DNA of 64,000 bases from Nostoc sp. UHCC 0302 (GTDB lineage: Bacteria; Cyanobacteriota; Cyanobacteriia; Cyanobacteriales; Nostocaceae): assembly GCF_038096175.1 (NCBI RefSeq), contig NZ_CP151099.1, forward strand, positions 6,488,001 through 6,552,000, written 5' to 3'. The notes under the pieces were generated by a model. The model was not told the origin of the DNA. It worked only from the letters and a program-made list of their open reading frames with translations, and did not search any database. The position numbers were made by a program, and so were the translations under genes. Shown in pieces: positions 18,733 through 29,700 of the stretch. Each line of letters opens with the position of its first letter. Within the stretch, counting starts at the first letter, position 1.

Positions 18733-19326
18733 TTAATAACCAAGAATATTTATCACTGCATAAAAGTTTTTTCCGAGCATATATTGCGTGCTTTTGGCAA
18801 AATTTTCTAAACTCAACAAGACTGTCTTCAGACCATAATGCTGCTGACTTTTTTCGGGCTGAATTAGAATCACTGCCTCACTTGCCTCAGCCGGAATTGT
18901 GACAAAGTTAGGAATTGGTTGATAATCTACTCCATTTTCAGCCGTTCCCCAGATACTGTATTTCACAGTTAAAGCTTGAGTTATATCACCTATGCGATTG
19001 ATGACAAACTTCCCAGTTTCCTCAATTTGAGATATGTCTAATTTTGTAGCTGTGATATTTACGATTGTGGGATAGCTGTAATAGTTATTTCGGTTTTGAT
19101 CTGTAGTTATAAAACAGGCATTTTGGAATTTTGTCCCTGCTTTGTTTTTAATACAGAAAACTTCGCCAGTTATGTCACTAATATTCGGTTGAAATTTATA
19201 CTTATGAAAAATGTCATTTGCGCTCTCTAAGCTATCTATGATTAAGTTATAAAAATAGATATTTTTGGTATTAGCCAAGCTGCTAAAGGATGAATTGTCT
19301 TCCCAGATTGCCACCATAATTCTCAA
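18733..19326 (-). CDS. Calx-beta-domain-like protein
   Basis: 197 residues. The N-terminal 80 residues are unrecognised. The C-terminal about 110 follow the Calx-beta pattern (TATKLDISQIEETGKFVINRIGD, LTVKYSIWGTAENGVDYQPIPNFVTIPAEASEAVILIQP), with the GTAENGVDY calcium-binding loop and the closing LSLE...Y strand pair. Such domains bind Ca2+ and occur in secreted or adhesion proteins, usually in tandem; a single copy without a signal peptide is unusual. ATG 19317 is an alternative start. Confidence 0.65.
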   Translation of the reverse strand: MRIMVAIWEDNSSFSSLANTKNIYFYNLIIDSLESANDIFHKYKFQPNISDITGEVFCIKNKAGTKFQNACFITTDQNRNNYYSYPTIVNITATKLDISQIEETGKFVINRIGDITQALTVKYSIWGTAENGVDYQPIPNFVTIPAEASEAVILIQPEKSQQHYGLKTVLLSLENFAKSTQYMLGKNFYAVINILGY

Positions 19327-19474
19327 TACAAAGAGAAATTGATTATTTAAATTGGCAGACGAATCAAGATATTTTCCAACTTTCTTTACAGGAAACTTTC
19401 TGATCTAACAATTAAAACCCTTACAACAAGCAACTTGCCCCTTCTGTCTCCTGTCCCTGCTTTCTATTTCACTC

Positions 19475-20752
19475 TCAGCTTAGCCTTGTGGATGGATTGA
19501 GGTTTTTGCTGTCGAGTTTGTGCAGACTATGAATAACCGCCCCTAAATTCATCACAGTTTGCACCGTAGCTGCAATAATTAAAGCGATCGCAGCACCTAG
19601 TAATCCCATATAGGGCAGCAACCAAATACAAGCAACGGGTGAAATAACAGCTACTGCCAAAAACATAGGTACTTGGATGCAAAAATACTTAGCTGCCGTC
19701 ATTGCATAGCCCAAGCAGGATGATACATAGCTAATTCCAGCAGCAACCATTAACCAGACAAATAAATTTGTTTGCTCAGCATATTCGGGCTGATACAAAA
19801 AAGTCAGGATCTGCCCTCCAGCCACAAGAGCAACTAAAACAATAGTTCCGCCCAGTAAACTAGCTACGCCCACAAACTTGAGCAAAAGGGTGCGGAATGC
19901 TGTGGCATCTCCTGCTGCATAGTATTTGGCTAACCAGGGACTAACTGATTCCCCCAAAGCATTTACTAACATCCCTCCTATCACCATTAGATAGGCTATG
20001 GCTGCAAAAATCCCCAGTTGCTGTTCGCCCAAATATTGTTCAATAAAGTAGCGGGGAATATTGTTGTTAAGCGAAACTAGCATCATGACAAACCCCAATG
20101 GTAAACAAAGCCATACCAGCTTTGCTAAAATTGGACGTTTCCAATGTGGTTGTAGTTGTGATAAATGCTTGAGTACCAACACACCATTAAAGATGTCGTA
20201 GCTAATCAGCACCACAGCCCAAGCGAAGACTAATCCCGTTACGCCCCATAAAATACTACTGGATTGATGTACGCCGATGCTCAGTAATAGCAGCGATAAA
20301 AAACCTTTCATTATTAGGGATATCGCAATTTTATCTACACGTTTGTGCTGCTGCATGAGTCCATAAAATACGTCACTAATAGACTCTAATGCTTTCGCCA
20401 AACCAACCAAGAAGATAACTAAAGATGTTTCCCACGCATACCCTCCAGACAAACTAATTACAGCAATAACTAGAAGTGCTAGTGCTGTTGAAATTAGCCT
20501 CAACCCCAAGTAATCGCTGAAACAGTACTGTTTTTTTACATCTGTTGCTTGCACAGATCGTAGTTGCAGATTCGTAAATGCGACTATAGGCGCTGCGATC
20601 GCCAAACCCAAGGCAAGCTGCCCTACCATTTTTGGACTACCAAGTTTAGCTAACACCACAAGCATCCCCCACTGGCAAGCTGCATAGACTGCATTGCCAG
20701 TAAATGCCCAAGAGAAATTATGGCGCAGTGTTAATGATTTTTTCTGCTGCAT
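19475..20752 (-). CDS. Polysaccharide/lipid flippase (MATE/MOP superfamily, Wzx-like)
   Basis: 425-residue integral membrane protein with about 12 transmembrane helices. It begins LRHNFSWAFTGNAVYAACQWGMLVVLAKLGSPKMVGQLALGLAIAAPI, which is the typical first two helices of the polysaccharide-transport part of the MOP superfamily. The central loop NIPRYFIEQYLGEQQLGIFAAIAYLM is the family's best conserved segment. It likely flips undecaprenyl-linked sugars for envelope or exopolysaccharide assembly, but no glycosyltransferase lies alongside, so the substrate is unknown. Confidence 0.85.
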   Translation of the reverse strand: MQQKKSLTLRHNFSWAFTGNAVYAACQWGMLVVLAKLGSPKMVGQLALGLAIAAPIVAFTNLQLRSVQATDVKKQYCFSDYLGLRLISTALALLVIAVISLSGGYAWETSLVIFLVGLAKALESISDVFYGLMQQHKRVDKIAISLIMKGFLSLLLLSIGVHQSSSILWGVTGLVFAWAVVLISYDIFNGVLVLKHLSQLQPHWKRPILAKLVWLCLPLGFVMMLVSLNNNIPRYFIEQYLGEQQLGIFAAIAYLMVIGGMLVNALGESVSPWLAKYYAAGDATAFRTLLLKFVGVASLLGGTIVLVALVAGGQILTFLYQPEYAEQTNLFVWLMVAAGISYVSSCLGYAMTAAKYFCIQVPMFLAVAVISPVACIWLLPYMGLLGAAIALIIAATVQTVMNLGAVIHSLHKLDSKNLNPSTRLS

Positions 20753-21328
20753 ATGTCAAAAAGTTCCTCTGTTGAGAACTCATTTTATATACTTTGAGAA
20801 TTTCCTATTTAGCTAGGAAATATTAGACTAAAGTAATTAAAAAAGAGTAGAAAATATGGAAAGGTTTTTTCATTCCACCAAATTTTTTGATACCAATTAT
20901 GTTAGATTCCTTTACTGGTATTGATAGCTAGTGGTGTTAATTATTTATTTTGTACCAATTTTTTATTGTTCAAGTCACGCCACTTTGGCAAAAGTTTTAT
21001 AACAGTTTTCCATTATCTGTAATAAACTCTCACTCTTACCATTTCATGAAATCCCAGCTCAAGATACGTTGGTATAAGTGTACATCTGTAAGCTCATACA
21101 GTGAATTTGGTTGTTGCAAAGATTTTTGAAACTGGTATTAGATAATGTTTCGAAAGTCTTTGCTAATAAATCAACCTGTTATAAACAGCAGAATTCAAAA
21201 GTCAGAAGTAAAACAGGCTTTATGCTTGGTTTTTAAACCTATGTTGTGTAGTTAATCAACTTGGAATCTGTAGTATCTACCTAAATTTGCTTTATAAGAG
21301 AGAGTTCAATGTTAAAAGTCCGCCATAT
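20753..21328. other. AT-rich intergenic stretch
   Basis: Upstream side of the flippase gene. No gene-like ORF. Several short direct words (GGTATTA/GGTATAAG) and a TAGTTAATC tract occur, but nothing that can be called a known element. Confidence 0.5.
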
Positions 21329-21499
21329 TTAAGACAAGTTATAGAGGATTAAATCAAATATTTGATACTTATCAATCATATTCAGACAATCATCAAGAGG
21401 TATGTTTGTTACAATATGAATAAGCCGCAAATATGATATAAATTGTTGCTTTATTTGATAGTCTAGTTTTGTTAATAGCAATTCTGTATGAAGATGCAT
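21329..21499 (-). CDS. Possible small protein (56 aa), uncertain
   Basis: From ATG 21499 the frame encodes 56 residues (MHLHTELLLTKLDYQIKQQF...IPLDDCLNMIDKYQIFDLIL). It has amphipathic helices and a composition more protein-like than its surroundings; the frame upstream of this ATG runs through the inverted repeat at 21510-21547. No ribosome-binding site is obvious and no family is recognised. It could be a gene remnant. Confidence 0.25.
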   Translation of the reverse strand: MHLHTELLLTKLDYQIKQQFISYLRLIHIVTNIPLDDCLNMIDKYQIFDLILYNLS

Positions 21500-21509
21500 A
21501 GAAATAACC

Positions 21510-21547
21510 CCTCCCAACCTCCCCGATGCCTTGGGGAGGTTGAGAGA
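21510..21547. repeat. Inverted repeat AACCTCCCC...GGGGAGGTT
   Basis: 9-bp perfect arms (21516-21524, 21533-21541) with an 8-nt loop. It is followed at 21620-21680 by CCCCCAACCCTCA and CTCCTGCAAGGAGGAG, a typical worn cyanobacterial intergenic repeat cluster between ilvH and the preceding gap. Confidence 0.5.
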
Positions 21548-21719
21548 GGTCAAAATAATGTGCAGCCTCACAGAGAATTGGTATAAGTATGTCAACTTTA
21601 AAAAATATAGTATAGACTTAACCCCCAACCCTCACAGGTTAGGGGAGTCAAAACCTTTCTCCTGCAAGGAGGAGAGGGCTTATCATTGGGTAAAAAAGAC
21701 CACTACTAATGCTTTTTCG

Positions 21720-22238
21720 CTAAACTTTTGCTTCCAAGGACTTAAGTAACTCAGTATTCACTCCTGATTCACGGGTTAAGGCGATTTTGCCAGTGCGGGC
21801 AATTTCCCTCAAACCAAATTTTTGCAACACCTGCACGATCGCCACCATTTTACCTGGATCTCCCACAACTTCCAAAGTCAGAGAATCTTCCGCCACATCT
21901 ACAACTCGCGCCCGAAAAATCTGTGATAGTTCAATCACTTCTGAGCGATTACTACTAGTAGCATTCACCTTGAGTAGCATCAATTCTCGCTCTACGCAAG
22001 GAGTTTCAGTAATGTCCTGTACCTTCAGGACATTGACTAACTTATATAATTGTTTGGTGAGTTGCTCAATCACGCGATCGTCACCGGGTACAACCATCGT
22101 AATTCGAGAGACTCCTCCTTGCTCAGCTGGGCCTACAGCAAGGCTTTCAATATTAAAACCGCGACGGGCAAATAAACCAGAAATGCGGGAAAGAACGCCC
22201 GCCTCATCTTCTACTAGAACCGAAAGGGTATGTTTCAT
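21720..22238 (-). CDS. ilvH: Acetolactate synthase, regulatory small subunit
   Basis: 172 residues from ATG 22238 ([37 protein letters not shown]); the open frame extends 20 codons upstream without family support. The N-terminal ACT domain carries the valine-feedback site (GVLSRI...NIESL), and the C-terminal domain has the [22 protein letters not shown] motif. It activates and gives valine inhibition to the catalytic subunit IlvB, in branched-chain amino acid synthesis. The catalytic subunit is not in the window, which is usual for cyanobacteria. Confidence 0.97.
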   Translation of the reverse strand: MKHTLSVLVEDEAGVLSRISGLFARRGFNIESLAVGPAEQGGVSRITMVVPGDDRVIEQLTKQLYKLVNVLKVQDITETPCVERELMLLKVNATSSNRSEVIELSQIFRARVVDVAEDSLTLEVVGDPGKMVAIVQVLQKFGLREIARTGKIALTRESGVNTELLKSLEAKV

Positions 22239-22490
22239 CTTTGCCAACAGAGGCCAGAGCAGAACTTGAACAACGCAGACACTAACTAACGGCTGCACTA
22301 AATTTTAAGTATGACTTTCTATTTTAAACTTAATGGCTGCAATCCTTGCATTTATCTAGCAGAATTTGTGCAGAAATCATTCCGTAAGCAGTATCTACCC
22401 AAATGCATATCTTTTCATTGGCAGATGCTACTTTTTTCTAAAGCTTTTATAGTTTACTTGTGATAAATCTTTAACAGGAGAGAAGCATTT

Positions 22491-22853
22491 ATGGGTTGGT
22501 TAAAAAGACTATTTGGAATGGAAAAACCTCAAAATGCAGAAGTAAATCCGACTCCGCAAGCAGTACCACAAGCTGTTACTACTGCTCCTACCGCCACTCA
22601 ATCAATACCTCCAGAACGTCTGGGATTGAACGGAGAATATGACCAAAGTGGCTTGGCAAAGCGGGTAGCATTGGCATTTGACCAAGATCCCCAACTTGAC
22701 GATGTTAATACACTCTGGGTTGCTCAGACAGGCTCTACTGTAGTATTGAAAGGCAAAGTTCCCAGTCAGGACATTCTTAATAAGATGGTTTCTGTAGCAA
22801 GTTCAGTGAATGGCGCTACAAATGTTGATACAACCCAAGCGACTATTGGTTAA
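22491..22853 (+). CDS. BON-domain protein
   Basis: 120 residues. The start MGWLKRLFGMEKPQ is an amphipathic basic helix suited to membrane-surface attachment. A Pro/Thr/Ala-rich linker (22-45) and a C-terminal BON fold follow: LAKRVALAFDQDPQLDDVNTLWVAQTGSTVVLKGKVPSQDILNKMVSVASSVNGATNVDTTQ. BON domains bind lipid or peptidoglycan-related surfaces; cyanobacterial short versions resemble LysM-less YgaU/OsmY relatives. A good Shine-Dalgarno AGGAGAG precedes the ATG. Single gene. Confidence 0.8.
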   Translation: MGWLKRLFGMEKPQNAEVNPTPQAVPQAVTTAPTATQSIPPERLGLNGEYDQSGLAKRVALAFDQDPQLDDVNTLWVAQTGSTVVLKGKVPSQDILNKMVSVASSVNGATNVDTTQATIG

Positions 22854-22929
22854 GTACTAAGCAATTCAAGATTTCAATGATGGAACTCGATCGCCAGTGT
22901 ACTTCCGGCGATTGACTGGATGCAAACTT

Positions 22930-23874
22930 TCATTGGCGATCGCCTTTGGCGCTGCCCCTTGAGCGATCGCCAATCCATCTCTCAATCCAATCTAAAATAG
23001 CTTGGTTGACTTGTTCTGGGCATTCATCATGGGGACAATGCCCCACATCCTCTAGATTAAGAAGTTCTAATTTCTCGTTGTACTGGGCAAATTGGCTAGC
23101 CAGTGCTGAGGGAACAAAGCGGTCTTTCTGCCCCCAAATTAGCAGCATCGGAATTGTTAAGGTTGGTAAAACTGTCTTGACACTAGGACTAAAATTAATT
23201 CCGATCGCAGCTTTGAACAAAGCACTAAAAGCCCTAGCAGAACCCCGGTCTTGAGGAGGGCCAGCTAAAATTTCTATGAGTTCATCAGTAATTGCTTCTG
23301 GGTTAGCGTAAGCAAGACTAGCCCAGCGACGCAGCACCCCTGGACGACGCACAAAGTTAAAAACAGGTTTAAGGATAAACGGAGAAGCGACAATATTTTT
23401 AATTGTTCTGACGACTGGCCGCAGAAGGGGGGGAATTGCTTCTTGCTCTAGTGAAGGATCAGGCAAACTCATCATCACCATACCTTGCACCATGTCAGGA
23501 TGAGCAGCAGCGGCGGCCATAGAAATCAATGAACCATTGGAATTACCCACTAATACCACTGGTTGCCGGATAAACGTTTTCCAAAAGTCGTAAACTTGCT
23601 CTACCCAGAGTTCAATACTGTAGTTAACTGGGGCTTTTTCAGAAGCGCCAAAACCCAGCATATCTAGAGCATAGACTGTGTGGTAATTACCCAACACTTC
23701 TAAATTATGTCGCCAATGACCAATAGAAGCCCCAAAGCCATGTAGCAAAATCAGAGGTGTTGCCTTGTGGTGATTTTGGCTTGGGCGGATATAAGTGTAG
23801 CGCGTTTGCCAGCCTCGCCAAACCCAATCTCTTTGATTACCAACCCGTTCCTGCCAGTGTACCGCAGTGATCAC
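22930..23874 (-). CDS. Alpha/beta-fold hydrolase
   Basis: 314 residues of the alpha/beta hydrolase-1 family. The oxyanion segment LLHGFGASIGHWRHN, nucleophile elbow GNSNGS (Ser), acid in LIWGQKDRFVP and His in EDVGHCPHDECPEQV are all visible, giving a full Ser-Asp-His set. Cyanobacterial relatives are often annotated as chlorophyll- or lipid-related esterases without proof; the substrate is unknown. No signal peptide. A HIP1-rich GC patch follows the stop. Confidence 0.88.
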   Translation of the reverse strand: MITAVHWQERVGNQRDWVWRGWQTRYTYIRPSQNHHKATPLILLHGFGASIGHWRHNLEVLGNYHTVYALDMLGFGASEKAPVNYSIELWVEQVYDFWKTFIRQPVVLVGNSNGSLISMAAAAAHPDMVQGMVMMSLPDPSLEQEAIPPLLRPVVRTIKNIVASPFILKPVFNFVRRPGVLRRWASLAYANPEAITDELIEILAGPPQDRGSARAFSALFKAAIGINFSPSVKTVLPTLTIPMLLIWGQKDRFVPSALASQFAQYNEKLELLNLEDVGHCPHDECPEQVNQAILDWIERWIGDRSRGSAKGDRQ

Positions 23875-24077
23875 GCTTCCCTCCGATTCATCAGCATTAA
23901 AACACTATTAATTCCAATATAAGTTTTTTGCTTTTGGTTAATCATTATAGCTTCGTCTGAAGACTCAAGAATAAAGTGGCGATCGCACCAGCAGAATGGA
24001 TAAAGCCGAGCTAATAGAAGAATTACTGTCTGAGCTTCATGAGATAAAACTCAAGTTGGGGCAGCGAATGACTATTG

Positions 24078-25331
24078 TTAGCCACCATCCCCCGATACAT
24101 TTAACTCTCCATAGACATTAATGTTAAACGTAAATTGAATATGGATATAGTTGCTTTTATATCCTGTAGGCAAAGGTGCAAAGGGTGCAGCCCTTTGTAT
24201 TGCATTGAGCGCCCCTTTATCTGTCACACTAAATCCAGAAGTTTGTGCAATTTGGAGATTGCTCACTTGACCTGAACGGTTAACAGTAAAATCAAGCACC
24301 GTGCGCCGAGAAGACTGACTGATACCAGGTAGCCACTGCTGCTTCACACGTTGCTGTAGTTGGTTTAAGTAAGAGGTGATATCTATATCTTGTCTTTTAG
24401 CATCAATACCAGCAGGAGCTTGGTTATCACGGTTGGAATTAGGTAAAGCTGCCAGATAATCACCATTAAAACTCCGACTAGATACACTAACTGGGCCACC
24501 TAACAAACTTGCTGCACCTGTTGTTTTTAGAGATGGCTGACCTTGAGACGATGTTCGCCCACTCAATCTAGTTTCCGACTGCCCGGATTTCTGAGGGTAG
24601 GGTGCTGGTGATTTAGTAGCAGGTGCTGCTGTTGGTTCTGGTTTCGGCGCTGCTGGTATGGTCTTAGGTGCAACTGCGATTTTCTCCGGCAGGGGTGCTG
24701 ATGATCTAGTAGGTGCTGCTGTTGGTTCTGGTTTCGGCGCTGCTGGTATGGTCTTGGGTACTACTGCGATTTTCTCAGGCAGGGGTGCTGGTGATTTAGT
24801 AGGTGCTGCTGTTGGTTCTGGTTTCGGCGCTACTGGTATGGTCTTAGGTGCAACTGCGATTTTCTCCGGCAAGGGCGCTGGTGATGTTTTTCGCGGTTTG
24901 GCTTGCGGTTGTTGAAGAGATAGATTTGGTGATTCCGAATTTTGCTGCTTCCGTTTTGGCTGGAATACCTTTGTTGGAGATGAAGCTATTAAGTCTTTAG
25001 GATTTTTTGTAGAGGCTTGATGTGCAGCTGGATTAGCTGACTTAACTGCTGAAACAGGTCTTTCAGGTAAAGCTTTACCACCTGCAATAGAATCTTTGAC
25101 TGCCCGGAGCGAGGTTTGAGGGGGTATGTGTGTTTTATCAGGAGTGACTTCAACTACCTCAATTGGAGTTTCTTGAGAAATTTTTTGGTTAGGCTGCGGT
25201 ACAAAAGCTCTGAGCCAATAACTGCTCGCTACCAATAAAATAGAGTGCAGAAGGATAGAAGTAACTAGACTAACGAGCATATCTCCTGGGGGAGCGCTCC
25301 TGTAGTGCTGAAAGTCATGAGAAGAACCCAT
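24078..25331 (-). CDS. TonB-like energy-transducing protein with proline-rich repeats
   Basis: 417 residues: short cytoplasmic start, one transmembrane helix (MLVSLVTSILLHSILLVASSYWL, about 18-40), and a long periplasm-spanning linker. The linker has three near-identical 30-residue units (PLPEKIAVAPKTIP.APKPEPTAAPTKS). The TonB C-terminal domain follows: VKQQWLPGISQSSRRTVLDFTVNRSGQVSNLQIAQTSG, PFAPLP. TonB proteins pass proton-motive energy from ExbBD to outer-membrane receptors. ExbB, ExbD and receptors are not nearby. Confidence 0.87.
   Translation of the reverse strand: MGSSHDFQHYRSAPPGDMLVSLVTSILLHSILLVASSYWLRAFVPQPNQKISQETPIEVVEVTPDKTHIPPQTSLRAVKDSIAGGKALPERPVSAVKSANPAAHQASTKNPKDLIASSPTKVFQPKRKQQNSESPNLSLQQPQAKPRKTSPAPLPEKIAVAPKTIPVAPKPEPTAAPTKSPAPLPEKIAVVPKTIPAAPKPEPTAAPTRSSAPLPEKIAVAPKTIPAAPKPEPTAAPATKSPAPYPQKSGQSETRLSGRTSSQGQPSLKTTGAASLLGGPVSVSSRSFNGDYLAALPNSNRDNQAPAGIDAKRQDIDITSYLNQLQQRVKQQWLPGISQSSRRTVLDFTVNRSGQVSNLQIAQTSGFSVTDKGALNAIQRAAPFAPLPTGYKSNYIHIQFTFNINVYGELNVSGDGG
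24622..24891. repeat. Three 90-bp tandem repeats inside the TonB-like gene
   Basis: Near-identical 90-nt units, each with GGTGCTGCTGTTGGTTCTGG and GCGATTTTCTC, encode the 30-residue Pro/Ala/Lys linker repeat. Their DNA-level similarity suggests recent copy-number change. Confidence 0.8.
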
Positions 25332-25947
25332 ATTATTGTGCTTTCTTTGATAGCAGCTTCAACAGTCTATTTACAGAGTACAAGCTTCACCGATACTACA
25401 AGCACACACCAAACAAAGTTCTATTCCTCCTCCACTCTTAGGTCAGTACCCAACTCCAGAGCGGACTTCCCTTTTCCAACATGGTAAAATAAATGTATCG
25501 CAGCTTATGGGCTTGATTAAGTCCTAGCAGCACAGCCATTATAAGTATTTGAAATTTTAAATTCCGCAAAATTGGACTACAGCTAGCTAATGTAATATAA
25601 TATGTTACATTATTTTTGATAAGGCTGTTATATATAATCTAATCTTGCTATTCTGGAGACATATTACCCAATTTCACTATTAACAACTATTGTTAAAAAT
25701 TTGTGACAATGTTTAATATTGATTGAAGTTGTGTAATTTAGATTAACGATTGCAGAGAAATTATCTCAGAGTGAGTAGAATGACAAATACAAGACGCTAA
25801 CTAATTTATGAATTGGCTACTCTAGAACTATAGACTATTTGCTCAGCCCTTAGGTATTTAAGTATTTTGCCTTTGAGGCACACTCATTAAGCCGACAGTA
25901 ATCAAGACCAAACCAAATCCTTAACAAAGTAGCTCCCACGAATCATA
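25332..25947. other. Intergenic region between divergent TonB-like and infC genes
   Basis: 616 bp, strongly AT-rich in the middle (around 25560-25720), with no convincing ORF on either strand. It must contain divergent promoters and a long infC leader. infC leaders in many bacteria carry autoregulatory structure, but no obvious conserved fold was found here. Confidence 0.5.
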
Positions 25948-26481
25948 ATGCCAGTGATTGAGAAAAAAAGAACTCGCGATCTGCCACAAATTAACGAACG
26001 AATTCGCTTCCCAAAAATTCGGGTCATAGACACTGATGGCGCCCAACTCGGAATTATGCCACCACAGGAAGCACTACAACTAGCAGAGGAAAAAGAGCTG
26101 GATCTAGTGCTACTCAGTGACAAAGCTGACCCACCAGTTTGTCGAATTATGGACTATGGGAAATACAAGTTTGAGCAGGAGAAAAAGGCGCGGGAAGCCC
26201 GGAAAAAGCAGCACACGGCTGATGTCAAAGAAGTTAAGATGCGCTACAAGATAGAAGAACACGACTATAACGTGCGCGTCAAGCAAGCAGAGCGCTTTTT
26301 GAAAGATGGTGATAAAGTCAAAGCGACTGTGATGTTCCGGGGTCGAGAAATTCAACATAGTGATCTGGCAGAAGATTTACTCAAGCGAATGGCAAAGGAT
26401 CTAGAACCGTTTGGAGAAGTTCAGCAAGTGCCGAAAAAAGAAGGGCGAAACATGATGATGCTGATATCGCCGAAAAAATAA
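25948..26481 (+). CDS. infC: Translation initiation factor IF-3
   Basis: 177 residues with both IF-3 domains: N-domain [62 protein letters not shown], helical linker [13 protein letters not shown], and C-domain [43 protein letters not shown]. It binds 30S subunits and checks start-codon pairing. The ATG at 25948 is used rather than a rare ATT start. A clear terminator follows, so it is monocistronic. Confidence 0.98.
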   Translation: MPVIEKKRTRDLPQINERIRFPKIRVIDTDGAQLGIMPPQEALQLAEEKELDLVLLSDKADPPVCRIMDYGKYKFEQEKKAREARKKQHTADVKEVKMRYKIEEHDYNVRVKQAERFLKDGDKVKATVMFRGREIQHSDLAEDLLKRMAKDLEPFGEVQQVPKKEGRNMMMLISPKK

Positions 26482-26568
26482 ACTTCTTGCTGTTCTAAAT
26501 ACGTAGTTACTAGCAAACTCAAAAACTAAAAACGACACTGAAGTCGTTGAAATTTATTTAAAATCGAT

Positions 26569-26618
26569 AGTCCTGAGAGCTGAGTGGGAAAGATAATACT
26601 CAGTTGCTCAGGACTTTT
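26569..26618 (+). terminator. Rho-independent terminator of infC
   Basis: AGTCCTGAG (26569-26577) pairs with CTCAGGACT (26607-26615), with an inner TGAGT/ACTCA stem and a following TTTT. It lies 88 bp after the infC stop. Confidence 0.8.
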
Positions 26619-26627
26619 GCTATTTCC

Positions 26628-26674
26628 GGGGATTGGGGATTGGGGACTGAGGACTGGGGATTGGGGACTGGGGA
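26628..26674. repeat. Low-complexity GGGGATT/GGGGACT heptamer tract
   Basis: Successive 7-nt words GGGGATT, GGGGACT and GAGGACT repeated about six times, the short tandemly repeated heptamer type common in heterocystous cyanobacteria. The same sequence type is found inside the subtilase gene at 48388-48432. Confidence 0.8.
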
Positions 26675-26717
26675 ATCAAAAGACACGAGTTATTTCTCCT
26701 CATCTCCTACTCCTTGC

Positions 26718-26741
26718 ACAGACGCGATTAATCGCGTCTGT
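26718..26741. repeat. Perfect 24-bp palindrome ACAGACGCGATT-AATCGCGTCTGT
   Basis: Perfectly self-complementary with no loop, between infC and the translocase-like gene. It is related to the GAGACGCGATT elements at 11860 and 49184. Confidence 0.7.
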
Positions 26742-26789
26742 ACCATCACTCCTTCATGACGCGGTGATACTACCAGATACTAAAACTGC

Positions 26790-29700
26790 ATGGAACTGAA
26801 AAATCACTGGTTGGCTGTAAACAGAGGTGTTCTACCACGACTGCTACATTGGGTAAATCTCCGGCCAGAGGAAAGCGAACGGACTTGGTTGATGTTTGCT
26901 TTTTACACCACTGTATCTGTAGGATTGCGGTGGGCAGAGGACAGTACAGTAGCGCTATTTTTGAATGAATATGGAACTGATTTACTACCTTGGATGTATA
27001 TTGCTAGTGCTGCGGTAGGTGCAGGACTAGTTTTTTTATATTCTTGGTTGCAAAAGATTTTTCCCTTACGCCAGGTAATTGTGGCGATCGCACCTTGCAT
27101 GGTGACGCCATTAGTTTTATTAGTTTTACTGCGTTGGGGAGTACACATTTCCTACCTAGCAGTTGTTTTGGTCTTTCTACTGCGGCTATGGGTGGATGCG
27201 CTTTATGTAGTTAATGACCTCAACACCTCTATCGTCGCTAACCAACTATTTAATATTCGGGAAATTAAGCGCACTTATCCACTTGTCAGCAGTGGCCTAT
27301 TGGTAGCTGATGTGATCAGTGGCTTTAGTTTGCCTTGGCTGGTGCAATACGCCAAGCTGAATAAGATCATTCTCATCGCTTGTGTAGTGATTCTATTGGG
27401 AGCGGCAATATTATTTTATTTAACCCATCATTATCAAGCAGCTTTTCCCGAAACTCCTCAAAGACTGATTCCTGAAGAACAAGCCTCGCGCCAACGTTCC
27501 CTTCAAAGCCCCCTCAAACGCTATGCTTGGCAGTTGTTTGCTTTTGTGGGTTTGTTGCAGGTCATTGGGTTGTTAATAGATTTTCAATATCTGCGCGAAC
27601 TCCAATCAACTTTAGGCGATCGCGAACTCGCTAGTTTCTTGGGTCTATTTGGTGGCGTCGTCGGACTATGCGAATTACTGACACAGTGGTTTATTTCCAG
27701 CCGACTTATCATCCGTATGGGGGTATTTTTCACTGCTACACTTTTACCAATCACCGTTGGCTTATTACTACCAACTGTACTGATATTGCTGAACTTAATC
27801 CCAGGCATCCAATCGCAAAGCTTTTTCTGGGGTTTGATAGTTCTCAAATTCTGCGATGAACTGCTGCGCTATACCTTTGTGATGAGTAGCGGCCCAATAC
27901 TTTATCAACCAATCCCAGAAGGCATTCGTAGCCGGATGCAAACATTATCTGGTGGAACAGCAGAAGCGATCGCAACTGGTTTGACAGGATTGGTAATTTT
28001 TGTCACCGTGTTCTTTTGTGGACGGTTTTTACCTGTACCACTGCAAAAGTGGGTGTTAGTCGCAGAAACAGTTCTGGCAGCCGCCACCTGTTTAAAAGTA
28101 GTTTGGGAATTGCGATCGCGCTATGTTGACCTGTTAGTCTTAAGTGTCGCACGCGGTCACTTGAGTGCATCTAATGTTGGTCTGCGATTCTTCAAGCAAG
28201 GCGTAGTCAAAGCTTTAGCAGAAAAAGGCAGCGACGCAGACAAACACTCTTGTATTGAACTTTTAGCGCAAATTGATTCCCCAGGGGCTGCGGAGATTCT
28301 AGCGCCTCTACTAGTCAAGCTATCCCCAGATTTGCAGTGTCAGAGTTTGGAGGTGATGCTGATGACTGGTGCAAATCCCGCCTATTTACCTGCCATTCGG
28401 CCTTTATTAGAACAACCGCAAGAAACTGCGCCAGAAGTTTTTGCCCTAGCACTACGCTACGTTTGGCTGGCTGAACCAAATCCCAATTTAAGCCTGTTAG
28501 AAGATTATTTGCATCCTCGCCAAAACTCACTTATCCGTGCCACCGCCGCGGCTTTGGTTTTGCGCCAGGGAACGCCAATACAAAAGGTAGCAGCTACCAA
28601 AACCATGCGGCGGATGCTGACTCATAAGCAAGAACGGGAACGGATAAATGGAGTCAAAGCTTTAAGAGAAGCAGTTTATTTGCAGGCGTTGCGGATTCAC
28701 ATCCCGAATTTGTTGCAAGATGAGTCTTTGCGGGTGCGGTGTGCTGTATTGGAAATGATTGCTGCAACTCATTTAGAGGAGTATTACTCGGCACTGATTG
28801 CCGCACTTTACTATAAGTCAACTCGCGGTACAGCAATGTTAGCTTTAGTACGACTGGAGAATGAAGCTTTAGAGATGTTGTTGCGGCTGGCTAAAAATAC
28901 TTACAAACCAGAAGTAGTGCGAATGTATGCTTGGCGTACTATTGCCCAAATCGCTACTCAGGAAGCGATGGAGACTTTATGGCAACACCTAGAAACTGCC
29001 CGCGGTACTACTAGAGATCATATTCTCCGCAGCTTACTGAAAATACACAAACAACCCGGAATTAAAGGTTTAATGGATCGGTTTTATGAAACTAAGGTGG
29101 AAGCTTTAATCGAGCAAGAATTAAGGTTTTTAGGCGAGATTTACGCTGCTTATATAGATTTCAAAACACTCGACACCTTAGAATATCAGCAATCCAATCA
29201 GAGGATTGTGACTGTTTGTGATTTACTGCAACGCGCACTCCTAGAATTGGAATTGGATGTCAAAGAGCGGTTGCTGTTGCTACTGAGGCTGCTTTACTCT
29301 CCAGAAAAGATGCAGGCTGCGGCATTCAATCTGCGATCGCCATCAGGGGTAAACTTAGCGCGGGGGTTAGAAATTTTAGAGCATACTGTGAGTTTGTCTT
29401 CAAAGTCGCTGTTATTAAATATTTTAGATAACCACCCCTACCAAGAAAAACTGCAACATCTTGTGGATGCCAAGGTCGTGGTATATGAGAATATATTAGT
29501 TAGCGATCGCCTGCACAGATTGCTGACGCTGAGTAATTTGCTTTCTGACTGGTGCTTGGCTTGCTGCTTTCATTTTGCCCAAGTTACTCGGATTAGACTG
29601 ACAAGTTCAGAGATTTTGTCAACTTTGCGTCATCCAACTGGCTTTGTTAGAGAAGCTGCGATCGCATACCTCAACATGGTTTCACACCGCGTGCTTTACG

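Noticed and set aside
23996-24121. 41-codon frame MDKAELIEELLSELHEIKLKLGQ between hydrolase and TonB-like genes
   Set aside because: Helical-looking but without ribosome-binding site; it runs antisense into the end of the TonB-like gene. Kept only as a note.
25305-25487. 60-codon plus-strand frame upstream of infC
   Set aside because: Overlaps the start of the TonB-like gene antisense, biased composition, no family.
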